A stretch of 64,000 nucleotides of DNA from DASRFR01 sp035651455 (GCA_035651455.1 DASRFR010000058.1:651847-715846); one strand, 5' to 3'; positions 19,791 through 29,380 are shown, numbered from the stretch's first letter. Notes: generated by a model from the sequence alone, not told the origin. Program-made: numbers and translations.

Positions 19791-20090
19791 CAGTCTAGCT
19801 CCTTGAACTCTCGGGAAAATTGCGACGGTCCTGCCCCGGGCTCATCCAAGCGCTTGGCCCGGTTCTGCGAACGAGCACGGCTCACGCCAGTGCGAAAGGC
19901 CCCGGAGAAAGTTCAGAACATCATGCAACTTCCTCGAACTGAAACGTTTTTCCGGTGAGCGGATTATAAGGATGTGGTCCGTCATCTGGCAAGCAAGTTG
20001 CGGACGCAAGCCCCTTGTTACGTAAGATGCACAAAAACTCTCAAGTGATGGATTCGCCATTGCCAGCCTTCTCATCTAAGTTCACTTGCT
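19791..20090. other. Intergenic region, 300 bp, between divergent genes
   Basis: It separates the TPR gene (minus) from the SDR gene (plus). Both promoters must lie here, but I could not pick a convincing pair. No ORF or RNA structure is supported. Confidence 0.4.
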
Positions 20091-20807
20091 ATGGATAATC
20101 AAACGCTTTCTGGACAGGTTTCGCTGGTTACCGGTGCCGGACAGGGCATTGGCGCTGCGATTGCCAAAAAACTGGCTTCCCTGGCTGCTTCCGTGGTTTT
20201 GTGTGGAAGACATCGCGAACCACTCGAGAATACTGCCCGACAGTTCACTAGAGCTGCGAAAACCGAAGTGCTGATTTGCGATGTGACCGACAGGCATTCT
20301 GTCGAATCCCTCGCGCACTCGGTGGAACAACGATTTGGCCGCATAGATATCCTGGTAAACAACGCCGGAATTGGCGGCGCGGGTGGGCCGCTTCATGAAC
20401 TTGCGCCCGAGGTGTGGGACCAGGTGATTAACACCAATTTACGTGGCGTTTACTACTGTATTCGCGCATTCGCCCCCTTGATGATTCGGTCCGGAGGCGG
20501 GCATATAGTGAACATTTCTTCTCTCGCCGGCAAGAATCCTCTTCCCAATGGCGCTGCGTATGCGGCTTCTAAATGGGGATTGAATGGCCTGAGCTATTCA
20601 GTGGCAGAGGAGCTGCGAAACCATAAAATCCGCGTCTCCGTCGTGTGTCCCGGTTCCGTTCATACCGACTTCAGCCCATTCAGCAAGAAAGATGCTTCAA
20701 AGATGCTGCAACCGGAAGATGTGGCACACGCGGTCGAAATGTTGGTTACGCAGGCGCCGCAATCGTTCGCCAGTGAGATCCTGCTTCGGCCAACCTTGAA
20801 GCCCTAG
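20091..20807 (+). CDS. Short-chain dehydrogenase/reductase (FabG-like SDR)
   Basis: The 238-residue protein is a classical SDR. It has the NAD(P)-binding TGAGQGIG near residue 15, NNAG near 89, the catalytic Ser in HIVNISSLAG and the Y-x3-K pair in AAYAASKWGLNG. ARHREP-like basic residues after the second strand (CGRHREP) suggest NADPH. Family members reduce 3-oxoacyl groups or other carbonyls; substrate cannot be told from sequence. It is a lone gene. Confidence 0.88.
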   Translation: MDNQTLSGQVSLVTGAGQGIGAAIAKKLASLAASVVLCGRHREPLENTARQFTRAAKTEVLICDVTDRHSVESLAHSVEQRFGRIDILVNNAGIGGAGGPLHELAPEVWDQVINTNLRGVYYCIRAFAPLMIRSGGGHIVNISSLAGKNPLPNGAAYAASKWGLNGLSYSVAEELRNHKIRVSVVCPGSVHTDFSPFSKKDASKMLQPEDVAHAVEMLVTQAPQSFASEILLRPTLKP

Positions 20808-20868
20808 ATTCGGTGCCGTAGATGTGGAACAACGCGGCTGAAGGTCTTCCCCACATTGTCCGTCAAAC

Positions 20869-21291
20869 CTATTTTTTAAACAGATTTTCGAAGGCGGTCC
20901 GCGCGTCATTGACCCGTGCGGCGCCCGCTGAGGTTTCTTTCTCCATGGTTATCCGGATGGAATATGCGGGGCAGTTGTTGCGCACGTCCTTGCGTGGAAT
21001 TCGCTCCAGGATTGGCTGGTTGCATTCAAACCGGCTCGAGGGATCGAAATGAGTGCACTGTTTACAGGAGTGCAGTTCAAATGCACATTTCGGACATTGC
21101 CCCACCGGCTCCGCCAAACTTTGCAGCACCGTGCCACACTGTGAGCAACGCGACACGGTTCGTGTCCCCGGCATCTGGATGGCCCGTGGCCCAAAGGTTT
21201 CCTGTTTTTTCGGCCGCTCGGCGGCCTTTTGCGGCTCGGGGCCGCTGTCCTGATACCCGCGCTGACGATATTTTCGATCGGACACAGGCAT
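20869..21291 (-). CDS. Zinc-ribbon protein, unknown function
   Basis: The 140-residue protein has a basic disordered N-terminus (about 1-45) and then a double zinc ribbon: CSQCGTVLQ near residue 57, CPKCAFELHSCKQCTHFD near 75-92 and later FECNQP and NNCPAY. At least eight cysteines are in C-x2-C or similar spacing, enough for two Zn sites. The start at 21291 is fixed by CAGGAGGC directly upstream. It looks cytoplasmic. I know conserved acidobacterial proteins of this type but no function. Confidence 0.7.
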   Translation of the reverse strand: MPVSDRKYRQRGYQDSGPEPQKAAERPKKQETFGPRAIQMPGTRTVSRCSQCGTVLQSLAEPVGQCPKCAFELHSCKQCTHFDPSSRFECNQPILERIPRKDVRNNCPAYSIRITMEKETSAGAARVNDARTAFENLFKK

Positions 21292-21417
21292 GCCTCCTGA
21301 CTTCACTTTCGTTAGTTTCTCGTGGGAAGCCCAATCATGCGGAACCGGCGGGGACGGTCGCACTGTATCGAGCCATTATCTCGCACTCGCAGCCCGCAGT
21401 CAGTACTCATAACACAG

Positions 21418-21924
21418 CTATTCCATGGGAATCGATGCGCGGCAATGTGCGGTATCCGGCGGACGCGTGCTCTTCTCCACGTTCGGCAAGTAGCGGATCA
21501 CGTTATCCGACATTGAACAAAAGACTCGTACCCCGCTCTTGTTGTAAATCTGGGGAGCGGCCGCGGCCGTGTAATCGATCGCGATTCCATTCCTCGACCA
21601 GCTGTTCGCCAGTGCTGTGAAGCTGTAGCCGTCCTCCTCACCTGTGGCCAACTGCGGATTGACCAGGCAAGCCGACGAAGGCGTCGGATGACACGGCTTT
21701 GCCCCTCCAAGATCCGCCAGTTTAGCGGCAAAGCCCAGTGTAGGGTATGTGACCTGGTACGAGGTTTCCGCCTGGTTGATCTCGCGGATCGATGAGATCG
21801 CCGCGGCTTCATTTGCGGCAATTCGCGAACGCAGAATACGTGGGAACATCAGTGCCGCGATCACTACCAGCAGCGCAACTGTGATCAGCAATTCCACCAG
21901 CGTGTAGCCAGATGCGGACTTCAT
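21418..21924 (-). CDS. Type IV prepilin / pseudopilin
   Basis: The 168-residue protein has a class III signal: MKSASG then YTLVELLITVALLVVIAALM, with cleavage after Gly and the conserved Glu at +5. The amphipathic helix continues through FPRILRSRIAANEAAAISSI, followed by a variable globular domain with a likely disulfide (CHPTPSSAC) near the middle and two Cys near the end. It resembles PilA or GspG-like pilins of Acidobacteriota. No pilus assembly genes are adjacent. The frame extends far upstream without pilin features, so the ATG at 21924 is used. Confidence 0.85.
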   Translation of the reverse strand: MKSASGYTLVELLITVALLVVIAALMFPRILRSRIAANEAAAISSIREINQAETSYQVTYPTLGFAAKLADLGGAKPCHPTPSSACLVNPQLATGEEDGYSFTALANSWSRNGIAIDYTAAAAPQIYNKSGVRVFCSMSDNVIRYLPNVEKSTRPPDTAHCRASIPME

Positions 21925-22068
21925 CCATGCCTTTCGCGACAACCCAGCATACCGCGTTCCCTGCCGCCCGCCGTGCGGATTTGCTACAGTACTGCCGAGG
22001 TTAGTGGTCGGAGCGTTTATCTGGAGCAGCCTTTGATTCCTTTGCATTCGCATGGTGACTGTCGCTTG

Positions 22069-23559
22069 ATGCACTCGGCAGCTTTCCTGTTTCTGCTCCT
22101 GAGTGCTGCGATGCTGGGCTGCGGCGGCGGTTCTACCCAGACCATACCTGCGCCGACCCCGGCCCCCGTCCCGCAACCGCTCGCCGGGCTCACCCGCCTG
22201 AGCAGCGATACCTTCACCAATGCCTCGAGCCAGCACGCCACGGAAGTCGAGCCCGGCGCATCCTCCGCAGGTCCCTCTATCGTAGCGGCGTTTCAGGTGG
22301 GCCGGATCTTCAATGGCGGCGGCGCTGATATCGGCTTCGCCACATCCACGGACAGCGGCGCCACTTGGACCAGCGGCTTTCTTCCCGGGATCACCGTCTT
22401 CCAGGCAGGCGCCTTCACGGCAGTGAGCGATTCCGCCGTAGCCTTCGATCCAGCCCACAACGTTTGGTTAATCGCTTCTCTCGCGATCGGTGTCGAAAGT
22501 CAGATTGTCGTCAGCCGCTCCAGCGATGCATTGCACTGGGACAACCCCGTCATCATCAGCCCGGTGCTGAATTCTGACAAGCCATGGATCGCATGCGATA
22601 CGAGGGCAATCAGCCCGTATTTTGGAAGCTGCTACGCAGAGTGGGACGACCCGGATACTTCCGGCGGCCTCATTTGGATGGCTACATCCAGGGATGGCGG
22701 CCAAACCTGGAGCGCCCCGGTGAACACGGCCGATCATGCCGCTGGTGTCGGGGGCGAACCCGTGATCCAACCTGACGGCACCCTCGTCGTTCCCATAGAG
22801 AACGCGGACGGCACCGCTCTTGTCGCGTTCCGTTCTAACGATGGCGGAACTAGCTGGAGTGGCACATCTACGATATCCGGCATCACCGATCACCTGGTCG
22901 CTGGGAACCTCCGCACTTCCCCGCTACCCACCGCTGCAACTGACGCATCGGGGACTGTCTACGTGGCTTGGCAAGACTGCCGCTTTCGTTTGGGCTGCGT
23001 ATCCAATGACATCGTGCTTGCGACCTCAGGCGATGGGATCACCTGGAGTTCGCCCTCCCGCATTCCTCTCGACCCCCTAACCAGCGCCGCGGATCACTTC
23101 ATTCCCGCCCTCGCGGTCGATCCCACGACCAGCGGCACCACCGCCCACCTGGCCCTTACGTACTACGAGTACGGCTCGGCCAATTGCACACAGACGACCT
23201 GTGCCCTGAGCACGGCCATCACAACCTCTGACGACGGCGGAAGCACCTGGAGTAGCCCCAAGACCCTCGCCGGCCCCATGTCGCTAACCTGGCTACCTGA
23301 TACTTTTGCCGGCTTAATGGTCGGGGATTACGCCGCCAGCGTCTATTCCGGCGGAACGGCGTTCGGCATCGTCGCCGTTGCCCAGGCAAACTCGGGAGCC
23401 GAGTTCGACGAAGCCATCTTCGCAACCAGTTCTGGAGTCTCCCATGAGCAGGGTGCCGCCCGACTTCTTTCGGAAGGAGAGTATCCGGTTCCGAATGCAG
23501 TCTCCGACCATACCCCGCACAGGTTTTACGACGTCGAACCCGAGCGCCCAAAGCCTTAG
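22069..23559 (+). CDS. BNR-repeat (sialidase-like) lipoprotein
   Basis: The 496-residue protein has a lipoprotein signal (AAFLFLLLSAAMLGC) and a Pro-rich linker, then a beta-propeller with BNR/Asp-box motifs: STDSGATWTSG, SRDGGQTWSAP, SNDGGTSWSG, SGDGITWSSP and SDDGGSTWSSP, each S-x-D-x-G-x-T-W. Asp-boxes mark sialidases and other six-bladed propellers, but I do not see the arginine triad of a true sialidase, so enzymatic activity is unproven. Start chosen to place the lipobox; the frame is open another 32 codons upstream. It is on the cell surface or in the periplasm. Confidence 0.78.
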   Translation: MHSAAFLFLLLSAAMLGCGGGSTQTIPAPTPAPVPQPLAGLTRLSSDTFTNASSQHATEVEPGASSAGPSIVAAFQVGRIFNGGGADIGFATSTDSGATWTSGFLPGITVFQAGAFTAVSDSAVAFDPAHNVWLIASLAIGVESQIVVSRSSDALHWDNPVIISPVLNSDKPWIACDTRAISPYFGSCYAEWDDPDTSGGLIWMATSRDGGQTWSAPVNTADHAAGVGGEPVIQPDGTLVVPIENADGTALVAFRSNDGGTSWSGTSTISGITDHLVAGNLRTSPLPTAATDASGTVYVAWQDCRFRLGCVSNDIVLATSGDGITWSSPSRIPLDPLTSAADHFIPALAVDPTTSGTTAHLALTYYEYGSANCTQTTCALSTAITTSDDGGSTWSSPKTLAGPMSLTWLPDTFAGLMVGDYAASVYSGGTAFGIVAVAQANSGAEFDEAIFATSSGVSHEQGAARLLSEGEYPVPNAVSDHTPHRFYDVEPERPKP

Positions 23560-23703
23560 TTGTCGTTTTAAACGCTCCTTGGGGCGCGACTTTTTAGCTC
23601 TTGCAGCCCCGCTGCCCTGGGAGCCCGCCGAATTGTATTTCACATTATCGGGTGCTACCATCCGTTACAGGTCATAGTCACGACTGAGCAGGAGGCAAGC
23701 CTT

Positions 23704-24015
23704 ATGTCGGATCGCGATGGCAATAGTTTCCTATGGTTTCTGGCGGGGTTAGGAGTGGGTGCTGTGGTCGGCATTCTCTATGCTCCACGCTCCGGAACCG
23801 AGACGCGCGAAGCCATTCTCTCCAAGGCCGAAGAAGGCCGTGAGTACGTGCGCAACCAGGCACAACGCGCCCGCGAACAGGCCAACCAGTGGGTCGAAAA
23901 AGGACGCGACGCTGTGACTCAGCAAAAAGAGCAGTTCCGTGCCGCTTACGAAGCTGGCCGCCAGGCTTACCAGGAGGCAACTACTCCGGAAGGTTCGGCC
24001 CCTAACAAGATGTAA
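23704..24015 (+). CDS. YtxH domain protein
   Basis: The 103-residue protein starts with a membrane helix FLWFLAGLGVGAVVGILYAP and the YtxH signature LYAPRSGTETRE, followed by a long charged helix (about 35-95) rich in Glu, Arg and Gln. GGAGG lies upstream of the ATG. YtxH proteins are linked to general stress in Bacillus; the biochemical role is not known. The DUF948-like gene follows after 53 bp and the two are often neighbours. A second YtxH protein is at 45189. Confidence 0.8.
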   Translation: MSDRDGNSFLWFLAGLGVGAVVGILYAPRSGTETREAILSKAEEGREYVRNQAQRAREQANQWVEKGRDAVTQQKEQFRAAYEAGRQAYQEATTPEGSAPNKM

Positions 24016-24068
24016 AAGTGCAAGCCATGCGGCAAGCCCGGCTTGCTTGATCTTCTTTAATCTTCTTT

Positions 24069-24584
24069 ATGGAAAATCAAACGCTGCTGACGCTTTTCAT
24101 CGCCCTCACCGCCGCTGCGGTCGTGATCCAGGCCTGTATTCTCATTGCCCTGTATTTGTCGGTCCGCAAGACCAGCTCGCGCATGGAAGCCCTGGCTAAC
24201 GACGTGCGTAGCAAGGCGCTGCCAACCATTGAGAGCGCGCACGCCCTGCTGATCGACCTGCGTCCCAAGATCGAGTCGGTGGCGGAAAACGTCAGCCACT
24301 CCACTTCCCTGCTGCGCGCACAACTGGAGCGCGTCGACGCCACTGTTAACGATGTCATCGATCGCACTCGCCTGCAGGTAATCCGCGCTGACGAGCTGAT
24401 CAACCGCACCATGGACAAAGTGGAAGAAACCACGGACGTGGTTCATCGCACCGTGGTTTCCCCATTTCGCCAGATCTCCGGCCTCATGCACGGCGTCACT
24501 GCGGGCTTCGAGTACTTCGTCCACCGCAGACGCCGAGCCCCGGGGAATGGCATGGGCGTCCCTCAAGACGAGTTATTCATCTAG
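24069..24584 (+). CDS. DUF948-like membrane-anchored coiled-coil protein
   Basis: The 171-residue protein has one N-terminal membrane helix (LFIALTAAAVVIQACILIAL) and then a long helix with heptads (about 35-140: SSRMEALANDVRSKALPTIE, LLRAQLERVDATVNDVIDRT). It ends in a short basic tail. The layout matches DUF948, a family commonly found next to YtxH genes as here. Function unknown; both may act at the inner membrane. Confidence 0.7.
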   Translation: MENQTLLTLFIALTAAAVVIQACILIALYLSVRKTSSRMEALANDVRSKALPTIESAHALLIDLRPKIESVAENVSHSTSLLRAQLERVDATVNDVIDRTRLQVIRADELINRTMDKVEETTDVVHRTVVSPFRQISGLMHGVTAGFEYFVHRRRRAPGNGMGVPQDELFI

Positions 24585-24592
24585 CTGATTTC

Positions 24593-24645
24593 GCAAAGAA
24601 AAGCCACCAGCAACGGTCACTTACGCTCCGAGGTCCTGGTGGCTT
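24593..24645 (-). terminator. Terminator-like hairpin after the 24668 gene
   Basis: A 10-bp perfect stem, AAGCCACCAG (24601-24610) with CTGGTGGCTT (24636-24645), has a 25-base loop. On the minus strand it leads into TTCTTTGCG. It lies just after the stop of the minus-strand gene and just after the stop of the plus-strand one, so it may serve both. Confidence 0.5.
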
Positions 24646-24667
24646 GTGCCCTGCTCTGGTTTCGGCC

Positions 24668-25453
24668 TTACTGTTGTTGCTTGCTGACCCGCAGGATCAT
24701 CTCCGTCCCGCTGTCCAGCTTCACGTTCTTGTTGTGAACCGTAATGACCGTGCCACCGTTTGGCCCCGGGCTCAGCGTCATTCCTGAATATCCAATCGCC
24801 CCCTCGGTATTCGGCGAAATGTCCGTACGGTTCGCGGTGCCCGGACTCGCAGCTCCATTGGCCTGATCCGTTCCCATGTTGCCGATGCCGCCGCTGGACG
24901 GGGGTACTGCTCCTGTCCCTTGAGCCACGCCGCCCATTGTTCCCGTATTTCCAGCGCGCGACGTCAGCGGACCAGAGTTATTGCCGGGAGTCACCATGGA
25001 GCTGTCGGCGCCCACATTGTTCGGGTGCGGCGCGCTCAAGCCCTGGATCGTGGCCGTAATGGGCATGGGCTGACCGTTCTTGGTCATGACCTGGTCGAAG
25101 ACAATAGTCAACGTTGAGTCCTGATCTTTGTCCTTCGGCTTCGCATCCGTGATATGCCCCGTGATTTTGGATCCCGCCGGGATAATGGTCTGCCCGCTGG
25201 AGTTGTTGATGTCCTGCATGGTTTTCGCGGTCACTTGATCGCCCGACTTCGCTTTTTTCGCGTCAACCGATTTGTCGAGCACTGCCGCAATCGGCACCGC
25301 GTTCGCTTGAGTGGTTGTACTGGTCGCCGGAGCCGCTGATGTCCCCTGGGCGGAGCCGTTCATCGTGGATCCGCTCTGCATGCTTCCGCTTTGTGCAACA
25401 GAAAAGCCAATGAGCACCAGAACCGCCGATGCGTGTATCAGAATGTGTTTCAT
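24668..25453 (-). CDS. Secreted low-complexity protein with TrbI-like beta domain
   Basis: The 261-residue protein has a signal peptide (MKHILIHASAVLVLIGFSVA, cleavage at AQS), a Ser/Met/Gly-rich stretch, a beta domain and a Gly/Asn-rich tail. The beta domain contains IAAVLDKSVDAKKAKSGDQV, IIPAGSKITGHITDAKPKDK and LTIVFDQVMTKNGQPMP. A final strand is GTVITVHNKNVKLDSGTEMI. The IIPAGSKITGHITDAKP block is shared with the lipoprotein at 9352 (IIPEGSAVTGHVMDAVP). AGAAGGGG precedes the ATG at 25453. Periplasmic, role unknown. Confidence 0.7.
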   Translation of the reverse strand: MKHILIHASAVLVLIGFSVAQSGSMQSGSTMNGSAQGTSAAPATSTTTQANAVPIAAVLDKSVDAKKAKSGDQVTAKTMQDINNSSGQTIIPAGSKITGHITDAKPKDKDQDSTLTIVFDQVMTKNGQPMPITATIQGLSAPHPNNVGADSSMVTPGNNSGPLTSRAGNTGTMGGVAQGTGAVPPSSGGIGNMGTDQANGAASPGTANRTDISPNTEGAIGYSGMTLSPGPNGGTVITVHNKNVKLDSGTEMILRVSKQQQ

Positions 25454-25578
25454 ATGCCCCTTCTCGACGAAAAATGTCGCTAGTTGGTTGCGAAATCGGG
25501 GCTGGAGGTTGATTCCGGAAGGGCTTTTTTGCTGGGGTAATATGCCAGATCTGTTGCAAATACAACCGGTTGCAATTG

Positions 25579-26694
25579 CTAAAGGATCCACCCTCCCCCC
25601 ACCACCACATCCTCTCGATAAAAGACCGCCGCTTGGCCCGGCGTGATGGCACGCTGCGGCTGTTCAAATGTCACCAGGGTCTCGCCCGGACTACCTGCTT
25701 CAATGATTGCCGGTGCGGGTTCGTGGCGGTGGCGAATCTTCACGCAAACCTTCATGGGTTCGCTCAAATCTGCAATAGATATCAGATTTGTCCGATGTAC
25801 CCGAAGCGTATTCGAGTAGAGCTGGTCGCTGTTGCCGACCACCACCTGACGCGCATCACCCTTGATCTGGATGACATAGAGCGGATTCCCAGTGGCCACG
25901 CCAAGTCCCTTGCGCTGTCCGACCGTGAAGTTGTGAATGCCGGCATGCTCGCCAATGACGTCACCGTCCGTCGTCACCAGTTCTCCCGAAGTGTCGGGAA
26001 GAGACTCGCCGATTTCGGCAAGATAGGCATCAAGGAACCGCTTGTAGTCTCCTCCGGGCACAAAGCAGATTTCCTGCGAGTCGGGCTTCTCGGCGATTGC
26101 CAGGTTGTACTGGTGAGCCAATCCGCGGACTTCCGGCTTTGTCATCCCGCCGAGCGGGAAGATGGTGTGCGCGAGCTGCTCTTGTGTGAGCCCAAACAGA
26201 AAATAAGTCTGGTCCTTGGCATGATCCGCCGGGCGCTTCAACAACCAGCGCCCAGTGTCGCCGTCGAATTCCAGTCGCGCGTAGTGGCCGGTCGCGAGCA
26301 GGTCCGCGCCAATCTGACGCGCGACGACCAGGAGTTGATCGAACTTCAAGTGATTATTGCAGAGACCGCACGGAATTGGTGTGCGCCCAGAGAGATACTC
26401 GTCGACAAAAGGACGAACCACGTCGCGCTCGAAGCGCTCCTCCTGATTGACCACGTAGTAAGGAATTCCAATACGTTCCGCGACCCGCCGCGCGTCGTAA
26501 ACATCGTCCAGGGAACAGCATCGCCCTTGCACCGCTTCAGGCATTCCGGGGTGCCCAGACAGCCGCCGCTGGTTCCACAACTGCATCGTCAGTCCTACCA
26601 CGTTGTGGCCCTCGGCACGGAGCATTGCCGCCACGGTTGAGGAATCCACCCCTCCCGACATCGCAACCGCAATCGTCTTGGAATCAGTGCTCAA
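25579..26694 (-). CDS. mnmA: tRNA-specific 2-thiouridylase MnmA
   Basis: The 371-residue enzyme thiolates U34 of Lys, Glu and Gln tRNAs using sulfur relayed from a cysteine desulfurase. It has the PP-loop SGGVDSS near residue 14, the first catalytic Cys in PCGLCNNHLKFD and the second in SQEICFVPGGDYKRF. The C-terminal beta-barrel ends with AVFYREDVVVGGGWIL. The iscS-like gene lies 24 bp upstream on the same strand, so desulfurase and thiolase are probably co-transcribed. Confidence 0.95.
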   Translation of the reverse strand: MSTDSKTIAVAMSGGVDSSTVAAMLRAEGHNVVGLTMQLWNQRRLSGHPGMPEAVQGRCCSLDDVYDARRVAERIGIPYYVVNQEERFERDVVRPFVDEYLSGRTPIPCGLCNNHLKFDQLLVVARQIGADLLATGHYARLEFDGDTGRWLLKRPADHAKDQTYFLFGLTQEQLAHTIFPLGGMTKPEVRGLAHQYNLAIAEKPDSQEICFVPGGDYKRFLDAYLAEIGESLPDTSGELVTTDGDVIGEHAGIHNFTVGQRKGLGVATGNPLYVIQIKGDARQVVVGNSDQLYSNTLRVHRTNLISIADLSEPMKVCVKIRHRHEPAPAIIEAGSPGETLVTFEQPQRAITPGQAAVFYREDVVVGGGWIL

Positions 26695-26718
26695 AATTCA
26701 CTTCTCTACTCGTGTCAG

Positions 26719-27885
26719 TTAAGAGCTGGCGAGTGCCTTGCCCCATAGGGGCGAGAGTTTTCTCAGGCGTGCGACAGTCTGAGGAATGAGCTCCAGGGCA
26801 AAATCGATCTCCTCAGGCCGATTCTGCTTCCCCAGGCTGAACCGGACGCTCGCGCGTGCCCGTTGTACCGGGATTCCCATCGCCTTCAACACATGGGATG
26901 GCTCAATTGCGCCAGAGGAGCAGGCCGCTCCAGTAGAGACGGCGAGCCCCTGCAGATCAAGCGCAATCACCAGCGCCTCGCCTTCAATCCCGTCGAAGTA
27001 GAAGTTGGTGGTGTTGGGTACCCGCGGAGAACCCTCGCCGTTCACCCCAACCGATTCGATTCTCTCCAGAACCCCTGACTGCAGGCAGTCGCGCATGGCT
27101 GCGGTCTGTCCCACCGCTCCACTTTCGAGCGCCGCACGCGCCAGCTCCGCCGCCTGCCCCAGGGCAACGATCCCGGGCACATTCTCGGTTCCCGCGCGCC
27201 GCGACCGCTCGTGCGATCCTCCATACAGCATGGGATTCAACGGTGTCCCCTTTTTCACGAAAAGCACGCCGACCCCTTGCGGCGCATGCATCTTGTGGCC
27301 GGAGACGGTCAGCAGGTCGCATCGCAGCTTGCCCACATCAATCCTTACTTTCCCAGCTGCCTGCACTGCATCGGTGTGGAAACAGACGTCCGCCTCCACC
27401 GCGATCTTTCCGATTTCTTCTATCGGCTGCAGCACGCCGGTCTCGTTGTTTGCCATCATGATCGTGATCAGCTTCGTATTGGAGCGCAGTGCCCGCTGAA
27501 CATCGGCGGGATCGACAACCCCACGTCCATCGACTGGAATGCGCGTTACCTCGCAGCCGATCGATTCCAGCCGCTGACACGCATTCAGCACCGCATGGTG
27601 CTCGATCACCGAAGTGATAACGTGATCTCCCGCCGACACCGTGCCAAAGACCGCCAGGTTGTCGGCCTCCGTGCCACCACTAGTGAACACAATCTCCGGC
27701 GCCCGGCATGCCAGCAGCTTTGCCACCGACTCTCGCGCCCGGTCCACGGCAGCCCGCGTCTCTTGCCCGTGATGGTGGATCGAAGACGCGTTCCCGAAAT
27801 GCTCGGAGAAGTAGGGCCGCATGGCCTCAAACACTTCCGGCAGGACAGGCGTGGTGGCGTTATTGTCAAGGTAGACCCGGGACAT
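26719..27885 (-). CDS. iscS: Cysteine desulfurase (IscS/NifS family)
   Basis: The 388-residue PLP enzyme takes sulfur from cysteine. It has the N-terminal YLDNNATTP, the PLP Lys in SGHKMHAPQGVG and the persulfide Cys in STGAACSSGAIEPSHVLKAM. The class I features (longer loop around the Cys) fit IscS/NifS. It is the first gene of a pair with mnmA, which points to tRNA thiolation as one sulfur acceptor. No iscU follows, and a SufT-like gene is far away at 42643. NifS-like naming is equally possible. Confidence 0.92.
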   Translation of the reverse strand: MSRVYLDNNATTPVLPEVFEAMRPYFSEHFGNASSIHHHGQETRAAVDRARESVAKLLACRAPEIVFTSGGTEADNLAVFGTVSAGDHVITSVIEHHAVLNACQRLESIGCEVTRIPVDGRGVVDPADVQRALRSNTKLITIMMANNETGVLQPIEEIGKIAVEADVCFHTDAVQAAGKVRIDVGKLRCDLLTVSGHKMHAPQGVGVLFVKKGTPLNPMLYGGSHERSRRAGTENVPGIVALGQAAELARAALESGAVGQTAAMRDCLQSGVLERIESVGVNGEGSPRVPNTTNFYFDGIEGEALVIALDLQGLAVSTGAACSSGAIEPSHVLKAMGIPVQRARASVRFSLGKQNRPEEIDFALELIPQTVARLRKLSPLWGKALASS

Positions 27886-28055
27886 GGCTGCTCTGATGCT
27901 TATTCTACGTGCTGCGCGGCTTCAGTGTCAGGCAAAGGAGGCACTAGGCGCTGACCTGTAAGCGGCGAGGCCTGCGAGCTGCGGGCGAGCAATATTGTGC
28001 TAGAAGAGCGACAATCATCGCGCCGTAAATTGGAAAACTCTGTCCTGGCGCTGAC

Positions 28056-29198
28056 CTACCTCTTATCCATCGGCGCGTACTTCTGCGGATACTTCGGCCC
28101 AATGTAGTCGGCCCGCGGGCGGATGAGGCGGTTATCGTCCAACTGCTCAATCACGTGCGCTGTCCAGCCGCTGATGCGCGATACTGCGAACACCGGCGTA
28201 AATAGATCCACATCAATTCCCAGCGTGTGATAGGTCGACGCCGAGTAGAAATCGACATTGGCGTTCAGCTTCTTATCACCCTTAACGAAATCTTCGATCT
28301 GCTGCGAGATCTCAAACCACTTCGGATTCCCGCTGGATTGTCCCAGGTCACGCGACATTTGACGCAAGTGCGTTGCCCGCGGATCTTCCGTGTGGTACAC
28401 GCGGTGGCCGAAACCTGGAATTTTCTTTTTCTGAGCCAGCATGCCGCGAACGTATTCCACGGGATCAGCTCCAGATTTATCAATCGCTTCAAGGATGCGG
28501 AACACCGCCTCGTTGGCGCCGCCGTGCAACGGGCCCTTGAGCGCTCCAATCGCCGACGTGATGGCGGAATGCATATCCGACAGGGTGGCCGCGGTTACAC
28601 GCGCCGCAAAGGTCGAAGCGTTCAATTCATGATCGGCATGCAAAATCAATGCTATGTCGAGCGCGCGCTCTGCCGTCTTCGATGGCGCCTCTCCGTTCAG
28701 CATCAGCAGGAAATTGGCTGCATGGGAGAGCGAGCGGTCAGGCTCAACGATCGGCTTTCCCTTGCGGATGCGGTCGTAGGCCGCCACAATCATCGCAATT
28801 TGCGCCGTCAACCGGATGGCCTTGTCGATGTTCGCCTGGCGGTCGTTGCTTCTCTCCTCAGGATCGTAAAACGAGAGCGCGGACACCATTGTGCGCAGGA
28901 CATCCATGGGCATGGCGTGCTTCGGCGCCAGTTGCAAGCGATGGATAATCGACGCGTCCAGCTTCCGCTCTTCCTTCATGCGATTGTGCAGGTCACGCAG
29001 TTCTTCGCGCGATGGCAAGCGCCCAAACCACAGCAGATAACAGGTCTCTTCGAAACTGGAGTTGTCCGCGAGTTCGTGGATGTCTATGCCGCGGTAAGCC
29101 AGAACGCCCTGTTCGCCATCGATGTAGCAGATGCTGGATGTGGTGGCGACCACCCCCTCCAGACCCTTCGGAGCAATCGTCGAGGTTACGCTGGACAT
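28056..29198 (-). CDS. gltA: Citrate synthase (or 2-methylcitrate synthase)
   Basis: The 380-residue enzyme condenses oxaloacetate with acetyl-CoA. Conserved parts are LEGVVATTSSICYIDGEQG, LAYRGIDIHELA, the catalytic His in LILHADHELNAS, a second His in PLHGGANEAV, and GFGHRVYHTEDPRATHLRQM with its active-site region. The length (about 380) fits the Gram-positive/archaeal-like type II small form. Methylcitrate synthases look alike; no prp genes are adjacent, so citrate synthase is the simpler reading. GAGGAAGT precedes the ATG. Confidence 0.92.
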   Translation of the reverse strand: MSSVTSTIAPKGLEGVVATTSSICYIDGEQGVLAYRGIDIHELADNSSFEETCYLLWFGRLPSREELRDLHNRMKEERKLDASIIHRLQLAPKHAMPMDVLRTMVSALSFYDPEERSNDRQANIDKAIRLTAQIAMIVAAYDRIRKGKPIVEPDRSLSHAANFLLMLNGEAPSKTAERALDIALILHADHELNASTFAARVTAATLSDMHSAITSAIGALKGPLHGGANEAVFRILEAIDKSGADPVEYVRGMLAQKKKIPGFGHRVYHTEDPRATHLRQMSRDLGQSSGNPKWFEISQQIEDFVKGDKKLNANVDFYSASTYHTLGIDVDLFTPVFAVSRISGWTAHVIEQLDDNRLIRPRADYIGPKYPQKYAPMDKR

Positions 29199-29380
29199 AC
29201 TTCCTCACGTTCCTGAGATGATGTTTGTAGCCGGCCCACGGCGCCGCCGGGCACGACCGCCCAACCTCTCTTTATACGCTAAGATTCTTAACTTTTCCAA
29301 ACCCAGACCCAGCTTCAGGACTGCGATTTGCCCGGAAATACGCGCCGCAACGGCTTCTCCCGAATAACCTGGAACCCGCA

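Noticed and set aside
25570..26640. Plus-strand 356-codon frame across mnmA
   Set aside because: It is an antisense shadow of mnmA, whose motifs are all on the minus strand.
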